A stretch of DNA of 41,598 nucleotides from Prevotella sp. (GTDB taxonomy: Bacteria; Bacteroidota; Bacteroidia; Bacteroidales; Bacteroidaceae), in the NCBI GenBank assembly GCA_024684515.1, contig JAIKWS010000038.1, positions 1 through 41,598 on the forward strand, in the 5' to 3' direction. How positions within the stretch are numbered: position 1 is the stretch's first letter; every line of letters begins with the position of its first letter. Shown piece after piece: positions 31,713 to 40,133 of this stretch. The translations under genes were made by a program, and so were the position numbers. The notes beneath the pieces are model-generated. The model was given only the letters and a program-made list of their open reading frames with translations. It did not search any database and was not told where the DNA came from.

Positions 31713-34700
31713 CTATGGTAATGGGAGATCAATCAGACTGGGGCTGAAGATACAGAACTCCAGTACGAGAATCAGTGCCAGCACTGACCACAGCACATAA
31801 TGTATGACGGACTCCCCAGAAAAAGAATGTACCTGATCACTTATCTCATCCAGGATGCCGAACTTGGAACTTTTATACCGCTGAGACTTCGTCTTGAAAG
31901 TATAGAACAAAGGCTCGATCAATGTCGATTTCACATCGTCGCTCTGCAGAAGCTCCTTGATGGAGTCTGAGCTAGCTGCGTGACTTTCCCGGAATGAGGT
32001 GAAATGACAGATTACCATATATACTAACGTGATAACAACTACTACAACGCCAAACAAGGACGGCTTGCTTTCATGAGTCTTCATCAACAGGTAGATTGGC
32101 AGATATGTAGAAAGCGTTCCTAGTAGTCCTAGTATGGTTGAGAGCATAGGACCCATTCCCTTGAAATAGAAATGAACACCAACGATGATGGCCATCATGC
32201 CTCCGACAGGAAGGCCTATCGTAAGGTATTTGTTTCCAATGACATAGTCTTGGTTGGTAATTCCTATGAGCAAGACAAGCAGAATCCATAGGCCACAGAG
32301 TCCATAAAACACGAACTGCCAGATTTCCTCCCTCAGACGTGCCTGTTTCCACTCCTTCATCACCATCGACACTCTGTTCTTGGTATCTTCACTGGCTTTT
32401 GTGAATCGACGATAATACGGCTGATGACTGTCCAGGTTTCCCAAAGCCAGCACCCACTCCTTGAGTTCACGCTCATAGCTGTACTCTTCGGAGAAGTCCT
32501 TATGGGGATCTTCATGATAGAACACCGACATCCACTGAACCAGCGAACCGTTGTTCATTTCCGTCCTTATCAAAGAGGTGTATGACAAGTCCATGCTCCT
32601 GCCGTCGGGCAACTGTGTACCATTGGGAAGCAGATAGCTGGGATTCACTCCCAGCACACAGCAGAAGCGGTATGCTCCAGTACGCAAATCGTAAGCACTC
32701 AGTCTGTCACGGTTTTCGGGCAATGAGAGGTCGAAGCAACGGGTGGCCTCATTGATCAGATCATACCAGCCATGCAATTGCGCATAGTAGTAGAATCGCC
32801 CGTCTGTATTGGTGAAATCTCTCATCTGCTGGGCAAAGTCATGTTCAGAGGTATGCTCCAGCTGCATCAGTTTTTGCGACAGCAATTCCCCGATCTTCTC
32901 TGGCGTGTTTGCCTCACGTAGGTCATAGGCCGTCTCACGGTCAAGGTTATACAACACCTTGTAGCTTAACTGACGCGACCATGTCTGATCCTGAGTCAGT
33001 ATACGAAGGGACTCGCATGCCATCAGGTCTTCATGTGCATACATCCACGAGAGTAGTCGTCCGTCACAGAGCGATTTCCAGTCATCTTCTGACGGAGAGG
33101 AATAGCCGAAGGCATGGACAATCTCTTTCACCGTCGAGGATGGCTGTCTGGTCAGGAAGGGGATGTCGGGATCAATCTCGTAAACAAGTCGCAGCACAGA
33201 GATACCGGTATCCATTCCCTCATCAAAGTAGGAGCGTAAGCGCTGGATATCACACTTCACATGCGTATCAAGCCAAAGGAAGAGGGAGTCATTGGGCTGT
33301 TTCAGCAATACCGAATATTTTTCCTGGTCACTAAGCAGTGCCAATGCGATGCTGTGGACATCATCGCAGGAATTTCCCTGCAAATCTAAATAGGGATAGG
33401 CAGGATCCATCGTGTAGAGAGCATAGGTCAGGCCTGCTTTCTTATCGACGGGGAACATGTTCGTAACGATATCCTTGAGCAGTTCCGAGAGTTTCGTATT
33501 ACCACTATTCTCCAGCCATTTTATCAAGCGTCCATTATAAAGGTAGTTGATACCCAGTTGTTCTCGTTCTGCCAGCATCGGTACCAGTTCATGTACGCTA
33601 TCTGCCACCAGATTCTTGTCAGGATCAACCACGAAGCTCTTATAGCGCAAGAAGGGAGAAGACATGTCTACAGGCACATCCTCGCCCTTGAACCAACGCT
33701 CCACCTGTTCGTAGCCCCATCGCTTCTGCGGATTGACAGAAGTCAGACCCATGATCAGCTGTTTCACGCTATCTGGCAGCTCGCCCAGACGAGGGAGACG
33801 GCCTTCACTCTTCTGCTTCATCATCGTCCGCTCGTTCGAGCTCATGGGATTCTCACCCAGCCAGGCTGCAAACAGCGTCATTCCAAGAGAATAGTAATCG
33901 GCGGCTTCCGTAATCTCTACCTCTCCGTCAATCACATCCGAATACATCTCTGGTGCTGCATAGATGGGAGTACGGGCCTGTGTAGTATGGAAGGTCTGTG
34001 CTCCCTCCTCGCGCAATGCCGAGATGCCGAAATCACCAAGCACCAGCTCCTGATGCTCGCTGTCGCGGAAGAAGAAATTGGCAGGTTTTATATCCTTGTG
34101 CAGCACCCCATGATAGTGGCAGTAGGCCAGTGCGGCAGCACTCTGCAGGGCTATTCTGCGGAATTGGTTGATATCGCCACCAATCTTCAGCTCGCGCAGG
34201 GTACCACCCCTCAAGTATTCCATCAGTTCATAGTAGCGATGCTTACCCTCTACATAGGTCTTACCATAGTCAAACAGTTCGACAATCATCTCGAACTGGA
34301 AAGACCTGACGACTTGCAGGAGATTTTTATTGACATCAAAACTGGGATAATAGACTTTCAGCACATATTCCGTGTCCTCTCCCTGACGCTTCACCAGAAA
34401 CACCTGTGCTTCGCCCGAGCTCTCGCTGAGTGTATCCACCAGTTCGTAGGTGTCGCCCTTTATGTTGAACAAATGAACGTCTGAAGGCTGCATGGCTTTC
34501 CGTCTTTCATCTGCCGGACGAATGGTCATGGCCATCGACATGCCACGATTGGTAACATTTTTCTCATTGATATGGACAGTACGCTCTGGAGTGGCATCTG
34601 GCATCGTCCTGGCTGCAGCATCGTTAGCACGTATCGTCGCGTCTGCATGAGCCATCATCGGCATTGCACCAGTTTCGGATGGTCTTCTAGTTTTCGTAAT

Positions 34701-34721
34701 ATCGTCTCCCATGACTATCAT
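31713..34721 (-). CDS. Membrane-anchored Ser/Thr protein kinase with C-terminal helices
   Basis: 1002 residues. Thr/Met-rich disordered tail (1-80) with T-M-P-D at 39-42; Hanks-type kinase domain (about 90-345) with Lys122, H-K-D at 208-210, D-F-G at 230-232 and A-P-E at 256-258, so probably active. A long helical region follows with a recurring G/D-x-L-x-x-W motif (397-402, 478-483, 554-559, 725-730). Four transmembrane helices cluster at 803-908 and one more lies near 973-992. The ATG at 34721 overlaps the preceding stop (ATGA); M at 34712 is an alternative. No PASTA or other known sensor domain is seen. Confidence 0.9.
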   Translation of the reverse strand: MIVMGDDITKTRRPSETGAMPMMAHADATIRANDAAARTMPDATPERTVHINEKNVTNRGMSMAMTIRPADERRKAMQPSDVHLFNIKGDTYELVDTLSESSGEAQVFLVKRQGEDTEYVLKVYYPSFDVNKNLLQVVRSFQFEMIVELFDYGKTYVEGKHRYYELMEYLRGGTLRELKIGGDINQFRRIALQSAAALAYCHYHGVLHKDIKPANFFFRDSEHQELVLGDFGISALREEGAQTFHTTQARTPIYAAPEMYSDVIDGEVEITEAADYYSLGMTLFAAWLGENPMSSNERTMMKQKSEGRLPRLGELPDSVKQLIMGLTSVNPQKRWGYEQVERWFKGEDVPVDMSSPFLRYKSFVVDPDKNLVADSVHELVPMLAEREQLGINYLYNGRLIKWLENSGNTKLSELLKDIVTNMFPVDKKAGLTYALYTMDPAYPYLDLQGNSCDDVHSIALALLSDQEKYSVLLKQPNDSLFLWLDTHVKCDIQRLRSYFDEGMDTGISVLRLVYEIDPDIPFLTRQPSSTVKEIVHAFGYSSPSEDDWKSLCDGRLLSWMYAHEDLMACESLRILTQDQTWSRQLSYKVLYNLDRETAYDLREANTPEKIGELLSQKLMQLEHTSEHDFAQQMRDFTNTDGRFYYYAQLHGWYDLINEATRCFDLSLPENRDRLSAYDLRTGAYRFCCVLGVNPSYLLPNGTQLPDGRSMDLSYTSLIRTEMNNGSLVQWMSVFYHEDPHKDFSEEYSYERELKEWVLALGNLDSHQPYYRRFTKASEDTKNRVSMVMKEWKQARLREEIWQFVFYGLCGLWILLVLLIGITNQDYVIGNKYLTIGLPVGGMMAIIVGVHFYFKGMGPMLSTILGLLGTLSTYLPIYLLMKTHESKPSLFGVVVVVITLVYMVICHFTSFRESHAASSDSIKELLQSDDVKSTLIEPLFYTFKTKSQRYKSSKFGILDEISDQVHSFSGESVIHYVLWSVLALILVLEFCIFSPSLIDLPLP

Positions 34722-35641
34722 TTATCGTCCTTAATATCTTGTTTAGAGTTTTGTCCCAGCACTATCCACTGCCCGCCCATTTGTGGCTTGGCACATCCAC
34801 ATGGACTGGAATGCAAGGCATTTTTATAGTTGCATCTCCAGGCCAGACGCACACCCATTGGTTTCTGCGCCATGGCATAGTTGCGGACTGTTGCCGGTGA
34901 CGTTGTTGGCGGTATCGCCATTTTTTCCAGCACCTGGGAAAGTTTTGCCAGTTTCTCGCGCTTCCGGGCTTCCAGTTGCTCTTTCGTCAGCCTGTGACTC
35001 TTTACCTGTGGGATCATGGGGTTCTCCACACCTATATCCTGAGCCAGAAGACGCAGCACGGTCTCACGAAGCCGCAGGCTCGCCTCGTCATTGCGCATAT
35101 CGTCATCGCTCGAGAATGGCAGCTGCATGCTCAGGTCGTTGTACTCACGGGCTATCATCACCAGCTCCTTATACTCTGGCTGCTCCTGCAACTGCTCCAT
35201 CATCCGATAGGCATCTTCCGTCAGCGGCTGACCACATTTCTTACAGAACGAAAAACTATTCAGGGTATGACAGGTAGGGCAGACGATACCACCACGGGGA
35301 GAGCCACACTCTGGGCAAAAAGAATCATTGGGGTTGACATGGGCTCCACAGAAAGAACACAAATCTGGTCGCACATACTGGTGACAGACTTCACAAAAGT
35401 CAGCTTCCGGGTCTAGTTCACTACCGCAGTTGGGACAATTGCCCATACGTAACAGCTCACCGCACGACGCACAGAATCTAGCCTCCTGATCATTCATCGT
35501 TCCACATTTGGGACAGACGACACCATTTGCCATCTGTGCCTGCTGCATCATTTGCTTTGGCTGCTGCTCATCTGGCACCTTTTCCACAGGTCCCATTTCC
35601 AATTGCCGGCCGGCAGGTCGCTGTGTTATTTCATCCATCAT
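34718..35641 (-). CDS. Multi-zinc-ribbon protein
   Basis: About 307 residues from the ATG at 35641 (or 35638); longer frames would cross the promoter. After a Gln/Met-rich start, four C-x-x-C pairs of ribbons stand in a row: C-P-K-C/C-A-S-C, C-P-N-C/C-E-V-C, C-S-F-C/C-P-E-C and C-P-T-C/C-K-K-C. A helical, charged middle region follows, then a last Cys-containing segment (W-R-C-N-Y-K and P-C-G-C) near the C-terminus. No enzyme motif; probably a scaffold. First gene of the operon, with its own promoter, overlapping the kinase gene by 4 nt. Confidence 0.85.
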   Translation of the reverse strand: MMDEITQRPAGRQLEMGPVEKVPDEQQPKQMMQQAQMANGVVCPKCGTMNDQEARFCASCGELLRMGNCPNCGSELDPEADFCEVCHQYVRPDLCSFCGAHVNPNDSFCPECGSPRGGIVCPTCHTLNSFSFCKKCGQPLTEDAYRMMEQLQEQPEYKELVMIAREYNDLSMQLPFSSDDDMRNDEASLRLRETVLRLLAQDIGVENPMIPQVKSHRLTKEQLEARKREKLAKLSQVLEKMAIPPTTSPATVRNYAMAQKPMGVRLAWRCNYKNALHSSPCGCAKPQMGGQWIVLGQNSKQDIKDDK

Positions 35642-35670
35642 GAATTGTTCATTTTTTATTAAAAGATGTG

Positions 35671-35701
35671 CAAAGATACGAAAAGTTTCTGACAGACGCA
35701 A
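35671..35701 (-). promoter_or_regulatory. Promoter of the zinc-ribbon/kinase/AAA+ operon
   Basis: Minus strand TTG, 20-bp spacer, TATCTTTG (35678-35671), about 30 nt before the first ATG. It is the only good promoter I see for the eight genes below it. Confidence 0.8.
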
Positions 35702-35720
35702 ATATCTTTCTAAAAATATT

Positions 35721-35750
35721 TTGTCAAACAATTTATTTTTACTATTTTTG
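35721..35750 (+). promoter_or_regulatory. Promoter of the RelA/SpoT-homologue gene
   Basis: TTG, 19-bp spacer, TATTTTTG (35743-35750), 18 nt before the ATG. Only 19 bp separate it from the divergent promoter at 35671-35701. Confidence 0.75.
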
Positions 35751-35768
35751 CAATAAATTCAACAGCAC

Positions 35769-37979
35769 ATGAATAATATGATAGAATTTTCTCCCGCTGA
35801 AAAGGCGGATTTCTCTAAGCTATACTCCACGCTCAAGGAGAAAGTAGGCACCTCACTCCTGAACAACGACGGACTGCGGATCCGTCGCCATCTGATGCAA
35901 GCCGTAGAACAGGGACAGGTGTCACGCGACTTCTTTGGGCTGAATCCAATCATCACCAGTCTGCAGACGGCTATTCTCGCGGTCGACGAAATAGGACTGC
36001 GACGGGATGCCGTTCTGGCCATCATGCTCAACCCCTGCGTAGAAGGAGGACTGCTTAGCGTTGATGGTGTCAGTCACGATTATGGCAGCAGCGTAGGAAG
36101 AATACTGCATGGGTTGCAACGTATCAAGGAACTTTACAAAAAGAATCCTGTCGTGGAGAGTGAGAACTTCCGCAACCTGCTCTTGTCATTCGCAGAAGAC
36201 ATGCGCGTCATCCTGATTATGATTGCCGACAGAGTCAATCTGATGCGACAGATACGTGACACGGAGAACATGAGCGCCAAGCAAGAAGTATCTCAGGAAG
36301 CGGCCTATTTATATGCTCCACTAGCGCATAAGCTTGGACTTTACAAACTGAAGAGCGAGCTCGAAGACCTCTCGCTCAAATATCTCGAGCACGATGCTTA
36401 CTACCACATCAAGGAGAAGCTGAACGCTACGAAGGCCGCAAGAGATGCCTATATAGAAAATTTCATCGCACCAATAGAAGAAAAGCTTACAAATGCAGGA
36501 CTGAAGTTTCACATGAAAGGCCGCACGAAATCTATTCACTCCATCTGGCAGAAGATGAAGAAACAGAAGTGCCCCTTCGAAGGGGTGTACGACCTGTTTG
36601 CCATACGCATCATCATCGACTGCCCACCCGAGGAAGAGAAACAGCAGTGCTGGAAGACCTTTGCCATCATCACAGACATGTACACCTCCAATCCCAAGCG
36701 AATGCGTGACTGGCTCTCCGTTCCAAAATCCAATGGATATGAGAGTCTGCACATCACCGTCAAGGGACCGGAAGGGAAATGGGTAGAGGTGCAGATCAGA
36801 ACTGAAAGAATGGACGAGGTGGCCGAACGAGGTGTGGCTGCACACTGGCGATACAAGGGTGTGAAGGCTGATGGCAATATGGACGAATGGCTGAACGGCA
36901 TACGGCAGATGCTGGAAAACACCTCTGGAATGGAGGCTATGAACGAGTTCAAGATGGACCTCTACGACGACGAGATCTATGTCTTCACTCCCAAAGGCGA
37001 CTTACTGAAGTTCCCCAAGGGGGCCACCGTCCTGGACATGGCCTACCACATACACTCGAAAGTCGGAAACCAGTGTACAGGTGCTCGCATCAACAACAAA
37101 GTGGTCACTTTCCGACAGGAACTGCACTCTGGCGATCAGGTGGAAATCCTGACATCGACCACTCAGTTTCCAAAGCAGGAGTGGCTGGCTATCGTCAAGA
37201 CATCACGTGCAAAATCGAAAATCAGACTCGCCATCAAAGAGACACAGCAAAAGGAGGCAATACTCGTTAAAGAAATGCTTGAACGAAAGTTCCATAACAA
37301 GAAAATAGTTATGGAGGAAAGCATTATGATGAGGGCCATGAAGAAACTGGGCTATAAGGAGGCAAGTGAGTTCTATCGCGACCTGGCATCAGAAACGCTC
37401 GACGTGGCTTCCGTCATCGACAAATACATCGAGTTGCAACAGGGTGACAAGACACCAACAGGCGACAACCAGGCACGATCGGCAGAGGAATTCGTACTTG
37501 AGGACCACCTGCCGGCCACGCTGACATCCAACGACGATGTCCTCGTCATCGGAAAGGATCTCAAGGGGGTTGACTACAAGCTTGCTCACTGCTGCAACCC
37601 CATCTATGGCGATGACGTCTTTGGATTCGTCACTGTCAGCGGCGGCATCAAGATTCATCGTACCGACTGCCCCAATGCCAATGAGCTGCGCAGACGATTT
37701 GGATACCGCATAGTCAAGGCCAAGTGGAGTGGAAAGGGGGCTTCTCAATATCAGATCACTATTCGCATCATCGGCAATGACGACCTGGGCATTGTCAACA
37801 ATCTGACCAGTATCATCTCCAAAGACGAGAAACTGGTACTGCGATCCATCAACATCGATTCCCACGACGGGCTTTTCAGGGGGAATCTGGTTATCATGAT
37901 GAGCGATACCAATCGGCTTGAGGCTCTTATAAAGAAATTGCGCACCGTGAAAGGGGTGAAACAAGTGGAACGTCTATGA
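35769..37979 (+). CDS. RelA/SpoT homologue with degenerate hydrolase domain
   Basis: 736 residues with the long RSH layout: N-terminal hydrolase-like domain, synthetase, TGS (I-Y-V-F-T-P-K-G-D) and C-terminal ACT. In the hydrolase region the H-D of L-L-H-D-V-V-E-D is replaced (M-L-N-P-C-V-E, Asn88-Pro89) and the later A-D-R-x-H-N-M motif lacks the His, so (p)ppGpp hydrolysis is probably lost. The synthetase keeps G-R-T-K-S-I-H-S-I, Y-D-L-F-A-I-R and P-K-S-N-G-Y-E-S-L-H, with R-M-R-D in place of R-x-K-D. It is therefore probably the synthetase-biased of two RSH enzymes found in this group. ATGA overlap with the methyltransferase gene. Confidence 0.9.
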   Translation: MNNMIEFSPAEKADFSKLYSTLKEKVGTSLLNNDGLRIRRHLMQAVEQGQVSRDFFGLNPIITSLQTAILAVDEIGLRRDAVLAIMLNPCVEGGLLSVDGVSHDYGSSVGRILHGLQRIKELYKKNPVVESENFRNLLLSFAEDMRVILIMIADRVNLMRQIRDTENMSAKQEVSQEAAYLYAPLAHKLGLYKLKSELEDLSLKYLEHDAYYHIKEKLNATKAARDAYIENFIAPIEEKLTNAGLKFHMKGRTKSIHSIWQKMKKQKCPFEGVYDLFAIRIIIDCPPEEEKQQCWKTFAIITDMYTSNPKRMRDWLSVPKSNGYESLHITVKGPEGKWVEVQIRTERMDEVAERGVAAHWRYKGVKADGNMDEWLNGIRQMLENTSGMEAMNEFKMDLYDDEIYVFTPKGDLLKFPKGATVLDMAYHIHSKVGNQCTGARINNKVVTFRQELHSGDQVEILTSTTQFPKQEWLAIVKTSRAKSKIRLAIKETQQKEAILVKEMLERKFHNKKIVMEESIMMRAMKKLGYKEASEFYRDLASETLDVASVIDKYIELQQGDKTPTGDNQARSAEEFVLEDHLPATLTSNDDVLVIGKDLKGVDYKLAHCCNPIYGDDVFGFVTVSGGIKIHRTDCPNANELRRRFGYRIVKAKWSGKGASQYQITIRIIGNDDLGIVNNLTSIISKDEKLVLRSINIDSHDGLFRGNLVIMMSDTNRLEALIKKLRTVKGVKQVERL

Positions 37980-38701
37980 TTAGCAAAAGTCAGATCAGAT
38001 TTGTAAAGCAGCTGGAACAGAAGAAATACCGGCTGCGTGAAAATGCCTTCGTAGCCGAGGGGCCTAAGGTGGTTGGAGACCTGCTCGAGGCTGGATATCA
38101 GCCAATGCAGATCTTTGCCACTGAGACGTGGGCCGGCAGCCATCACGAGACTTGTACCACCGTCACTGCCGACGAACTCAGGAAGATCAGCTTTCTGCAG
38201 CATCCACAGCATGTACTGGCTGTGTTCCACATACCACAGCAGGAGACCAACGTGCAGAAGCAAAACCTTATTCTGGCACTAGACAACGTGCAGGACCCTG
38301 GCAACCTAGGCACGATCATACGCATTGCCGACTGGTTTGGCATCGACAACATGGTATGTTCGCACGACACTGCCGACGCATGGAGTCCCAAGGTGGTGCA
38401 GGCCACTATGGGCAGCATTGCAAGGGTACATATTTACTATAGGAGCCTGACGGAATTTCTCAGCACCACTACCCTACCCGTCTATGGGACCTTTCTCGAC
38501 GGCAGCGACATCTACCGTCAGCAACTGCCCCAGCAGGCGGTCATCGTCATGGGCAACGAGGGCAATGGCATCAGTCAGGAGGTACGGCAGCTTTGTACCA
38601 ATCGACTGCTCATACCCTCCTTCCGTCCTGGAGCTGAGAGTCTCAACGTGGCCATCGCCACTGCCATCACCTGTTCCGAGTTCCGACGACAGGGACGATA
38701 G
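37976..38701 (+). CDS. SpoU/TrmH-family RNA 2'-O-methyltransferase
   Basis: 241 residues, SPOUT fold with the three SpoU motifs: N-V-Q-D-P-G-N-L-G-T-I-I-R, I-V-M-G-N-E-G-N-G-I-S and I-P-S-F-R-P-G-A-E-S-L-N-V. The N-terminal S-K-S-Q-I-R-F-V-K-Q-L segment is the substrate-binding L30e-like extension seen in RlmB/TsnR-like members. Target RNA unknown. Starts inside the RSH stop (ATGA). Confidence 0.92.
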   Translation: MISKSQIRFVKQLEQKKYRLRENAFVAEGPKVVGDLLEAGYQPMQIFATETWAGSHHETCTTVTADELRKISFLQHPQHVLAVFHIPQQETNVQKQNLILALDNVQDPGNLGTIIRIADWFGIDNMVCSHDTADAWSPKVVQATMGSIARVHIYYRSLTEFLSTTTLPVYGTFLDGSDIYRQQLPQQAVIVMGNEGNGISQEVRQLCTNRLLIPSFRPGAESLNVAIATAITCSEFRRQGR

Positions 38702-38739
38702 GTATGCCGACGATAGAGACTGATTTAACTGCAAAACAT

Positions 38740-38770
38740 TTGGCAGTTTCAGAAAGTTTTGTTACCTTTG
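38740..38770 (+). promoter_or_regulatory. Promoter of the 2-oxoacid:ferredoxin oxidoreductase operon
   Basis: TTG, 20-bp spacer, TACCTTTG (38763-38770), then GCGGCC; 38 nt leader. Confidence 0.85.
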
Positions 38771-38808
38771 CGGCCAAATTCGCAAAAACAACCCAAAATA
38801 AGTTTATT

Positions 38809-39027
38809 ATGGCAAAGAAGAAAGGTGCTATTGTGGTTGATACTGCTCGTTGCAAGGGATGCGTTCTGTGTGTGGAGGCCTGCCCACAGAATGTCATTGC
38901 CTTAGCGGGTAAGGTCAACGTACATGGCTATCCCTACGTTGAAGCAGTCAGGATGGAGGCATGCATAGGATGTGCCTCCTGCGGCATTGTATGCCCTGAC
39001 GGATGTATCACTGTTTATCGGTCTTAG
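38809..39027 (+). CDS. 2-oxoacid:ferredoxin oxidoreductase delta subunit (2x[4Fe-4S] ferredoxin)
   Basis: 72 residues from the ATG at 38809 (M-A-K-K-K-G-A-I-V-V-D); the longer open frame upstream would read through the promoter. Two cluster motifs, C-K-G-C-V-L-C-V-E-A-C-P and C-I-G-C-A-S-C-G-I-V-C-P, wire the enzyme core to free ferredoxin. First of four genes in the order delta-alpha-beta-gamma, the KorDABC/Vor arrangement. Confidence 0.93.
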   Translation: MAKKKGAIVVDTARCKGCVLCVEACPQNVIALAGKVNVHGYPYVEAVRMEACIGCASCGIVCPDGCITVYRS

Positions 39028-39029
39028 GA

Positions 39030-40121
39030 ATGGAACAGAAAGAAGTCGTATTGATGAAAGGCAACGAGGCCATTGCACACGCTGCCATCCGATGTGGAGT
39101 TGACGGATATTTCGGATATCCCATCACACCGCAAAGTGAAGTAATTGAAACGCTGGCTGAGCTGAAACCCTGGGAGACCACTGGTATGCAGGTCGTACAG
39201 GCAGAAAGCGAACTGGCAAGTATATATATGGTCTATGGAGCTGCCGGTGCCGGCAAGCGGGCCATGACCTCATCGTCCAGCCCTGGTGTTGCCCTCATGC
39301 AGGAAGGCATCACCTACCTGGCGGGAGCAGAACTGCCTGCTCTCATCGTCAACGTACAGAGAGGAGGCCCTGGACTAGGAACGATACAGCCGTCGCAGGG
39401 CGACTATTTCCAGGCTACACGGGGAGGCGGCAATGGCGACTACAATGTCATCGTGCTGGCTCCTGCATCCGTACAGGAGATGGCTGACTTCGTCGACCTG
39501 GCATTCGAACTGGCATTCAAATACCGCAATCCGGCCATGATACTCTCCGATGGCGTCATCGGACAGATGATGGAAAAGGTGGTGCTGCCGCCGTTCAAGC
39601 CACGACGTACTGATGAGCAAGTGATTGAACAATGCCCATGGGCATCGACAGGAAAGACTAAGAACCGTCAGCGCAACGTCATCACCTCACTCGAGCTGAA
39701 GCCGGAGGTCATGGAGCAGAAAAACCTCGCCCTGCAGGCTAAATACGCCATGATACGCGAAAACGAAGTACGCTTCGAACAGCAGCAGTGCGATGATGCC
39801 GAGTGGATCATCGTAGCCTTCGGATCGGCAGCACGCATCGCAGAGAAATCGGTCGAGCTGGCTCGCGCAGAAGGCATCAAGGTGGGACTCTTCAGACCCA
39901 TCACACTGTGGCCATTCCCAACCAGGGAGATTGCAGCTCTGGCAAAGGGAAGAAAAGGGGTACTGGTGGCGGAAATCAATGCTGGACAGATGGTACAGGA
40001 CGTAAGACTGGCCATCAACGGAGCACTGCCCGTTGAGCAGTTCGGACGACTCGGTGGTATCGTTCCCGATCCCGAAGAGATTGTCAACGCACTGAAGACA
40101 AAGCTTATGAACAAAGAATAA
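39030..40121 (+). CDS. vorB: 2-oxoacid:ferredoxin oxidoreductase alpha subunit (VorB-type)
   Basis: 363 residues from the ATG at 39030, 2 nt after the ferredoxin stop; the frame opens 9 codons earlier inside that gene. K-G-N-E-A-I-A-H-A-A-I-R and Y-P-I-T-P-Q-S-E-V are the pyrimidine-domain signatures of the family. Databases label such Bacteroidales proteins both 3-methyl-2-oxobutanoate dehydrogenase VorB and 2-oxoglutarate:ferredoxin oxidoreductase KorA; sequence alone does not settle branched-chain versus 2-oxoglutarate. In ruminal and gut anaerobes the reverse reaction can fix CO2. Confidence 0.9.
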   Translation: MEQKEVVLMKGNEAIAHAAIRCGVDGYFGYPITPQSEVIETLAELKPWETTGMQVVQAESELASIYMVYGAAGAGKRAMTSSSSPGVALMQEGITYLAGAELPALIVNVQRGGPGLGTIQPSQGDYFQATRGGGNGDYNVIVLAPASVQEMADFVDLAFELAFKYRNPAMILSDGVIGQMMEKVVLPPFKPRRTDEQVIEQCPWASTGKTKNRQRNVITSLELKPEVMEQKNLALQAKYAMIRENEVRFEQQQCDDAEWIIVAFGSAARIAEKSVELARAEGIKVGLFRPITLWPFPTREIAALAKGRKGVLVAEINAGQMVQDVRLAINGALPVEQFGRLGGIVPDPEEIVNALKTKLMNKE

Positions 40122-40133
40122 TAACTTATAGCA

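Noticed and set aside
23416..35641. Type VI or type VII secretion locus
   Set aside because: Kinase, phosphatase, FHA and an EccA-like ATPase suggest it, but no sheath, baseplate, FtsK-like ATPase or WXG100 gene is present in the window.
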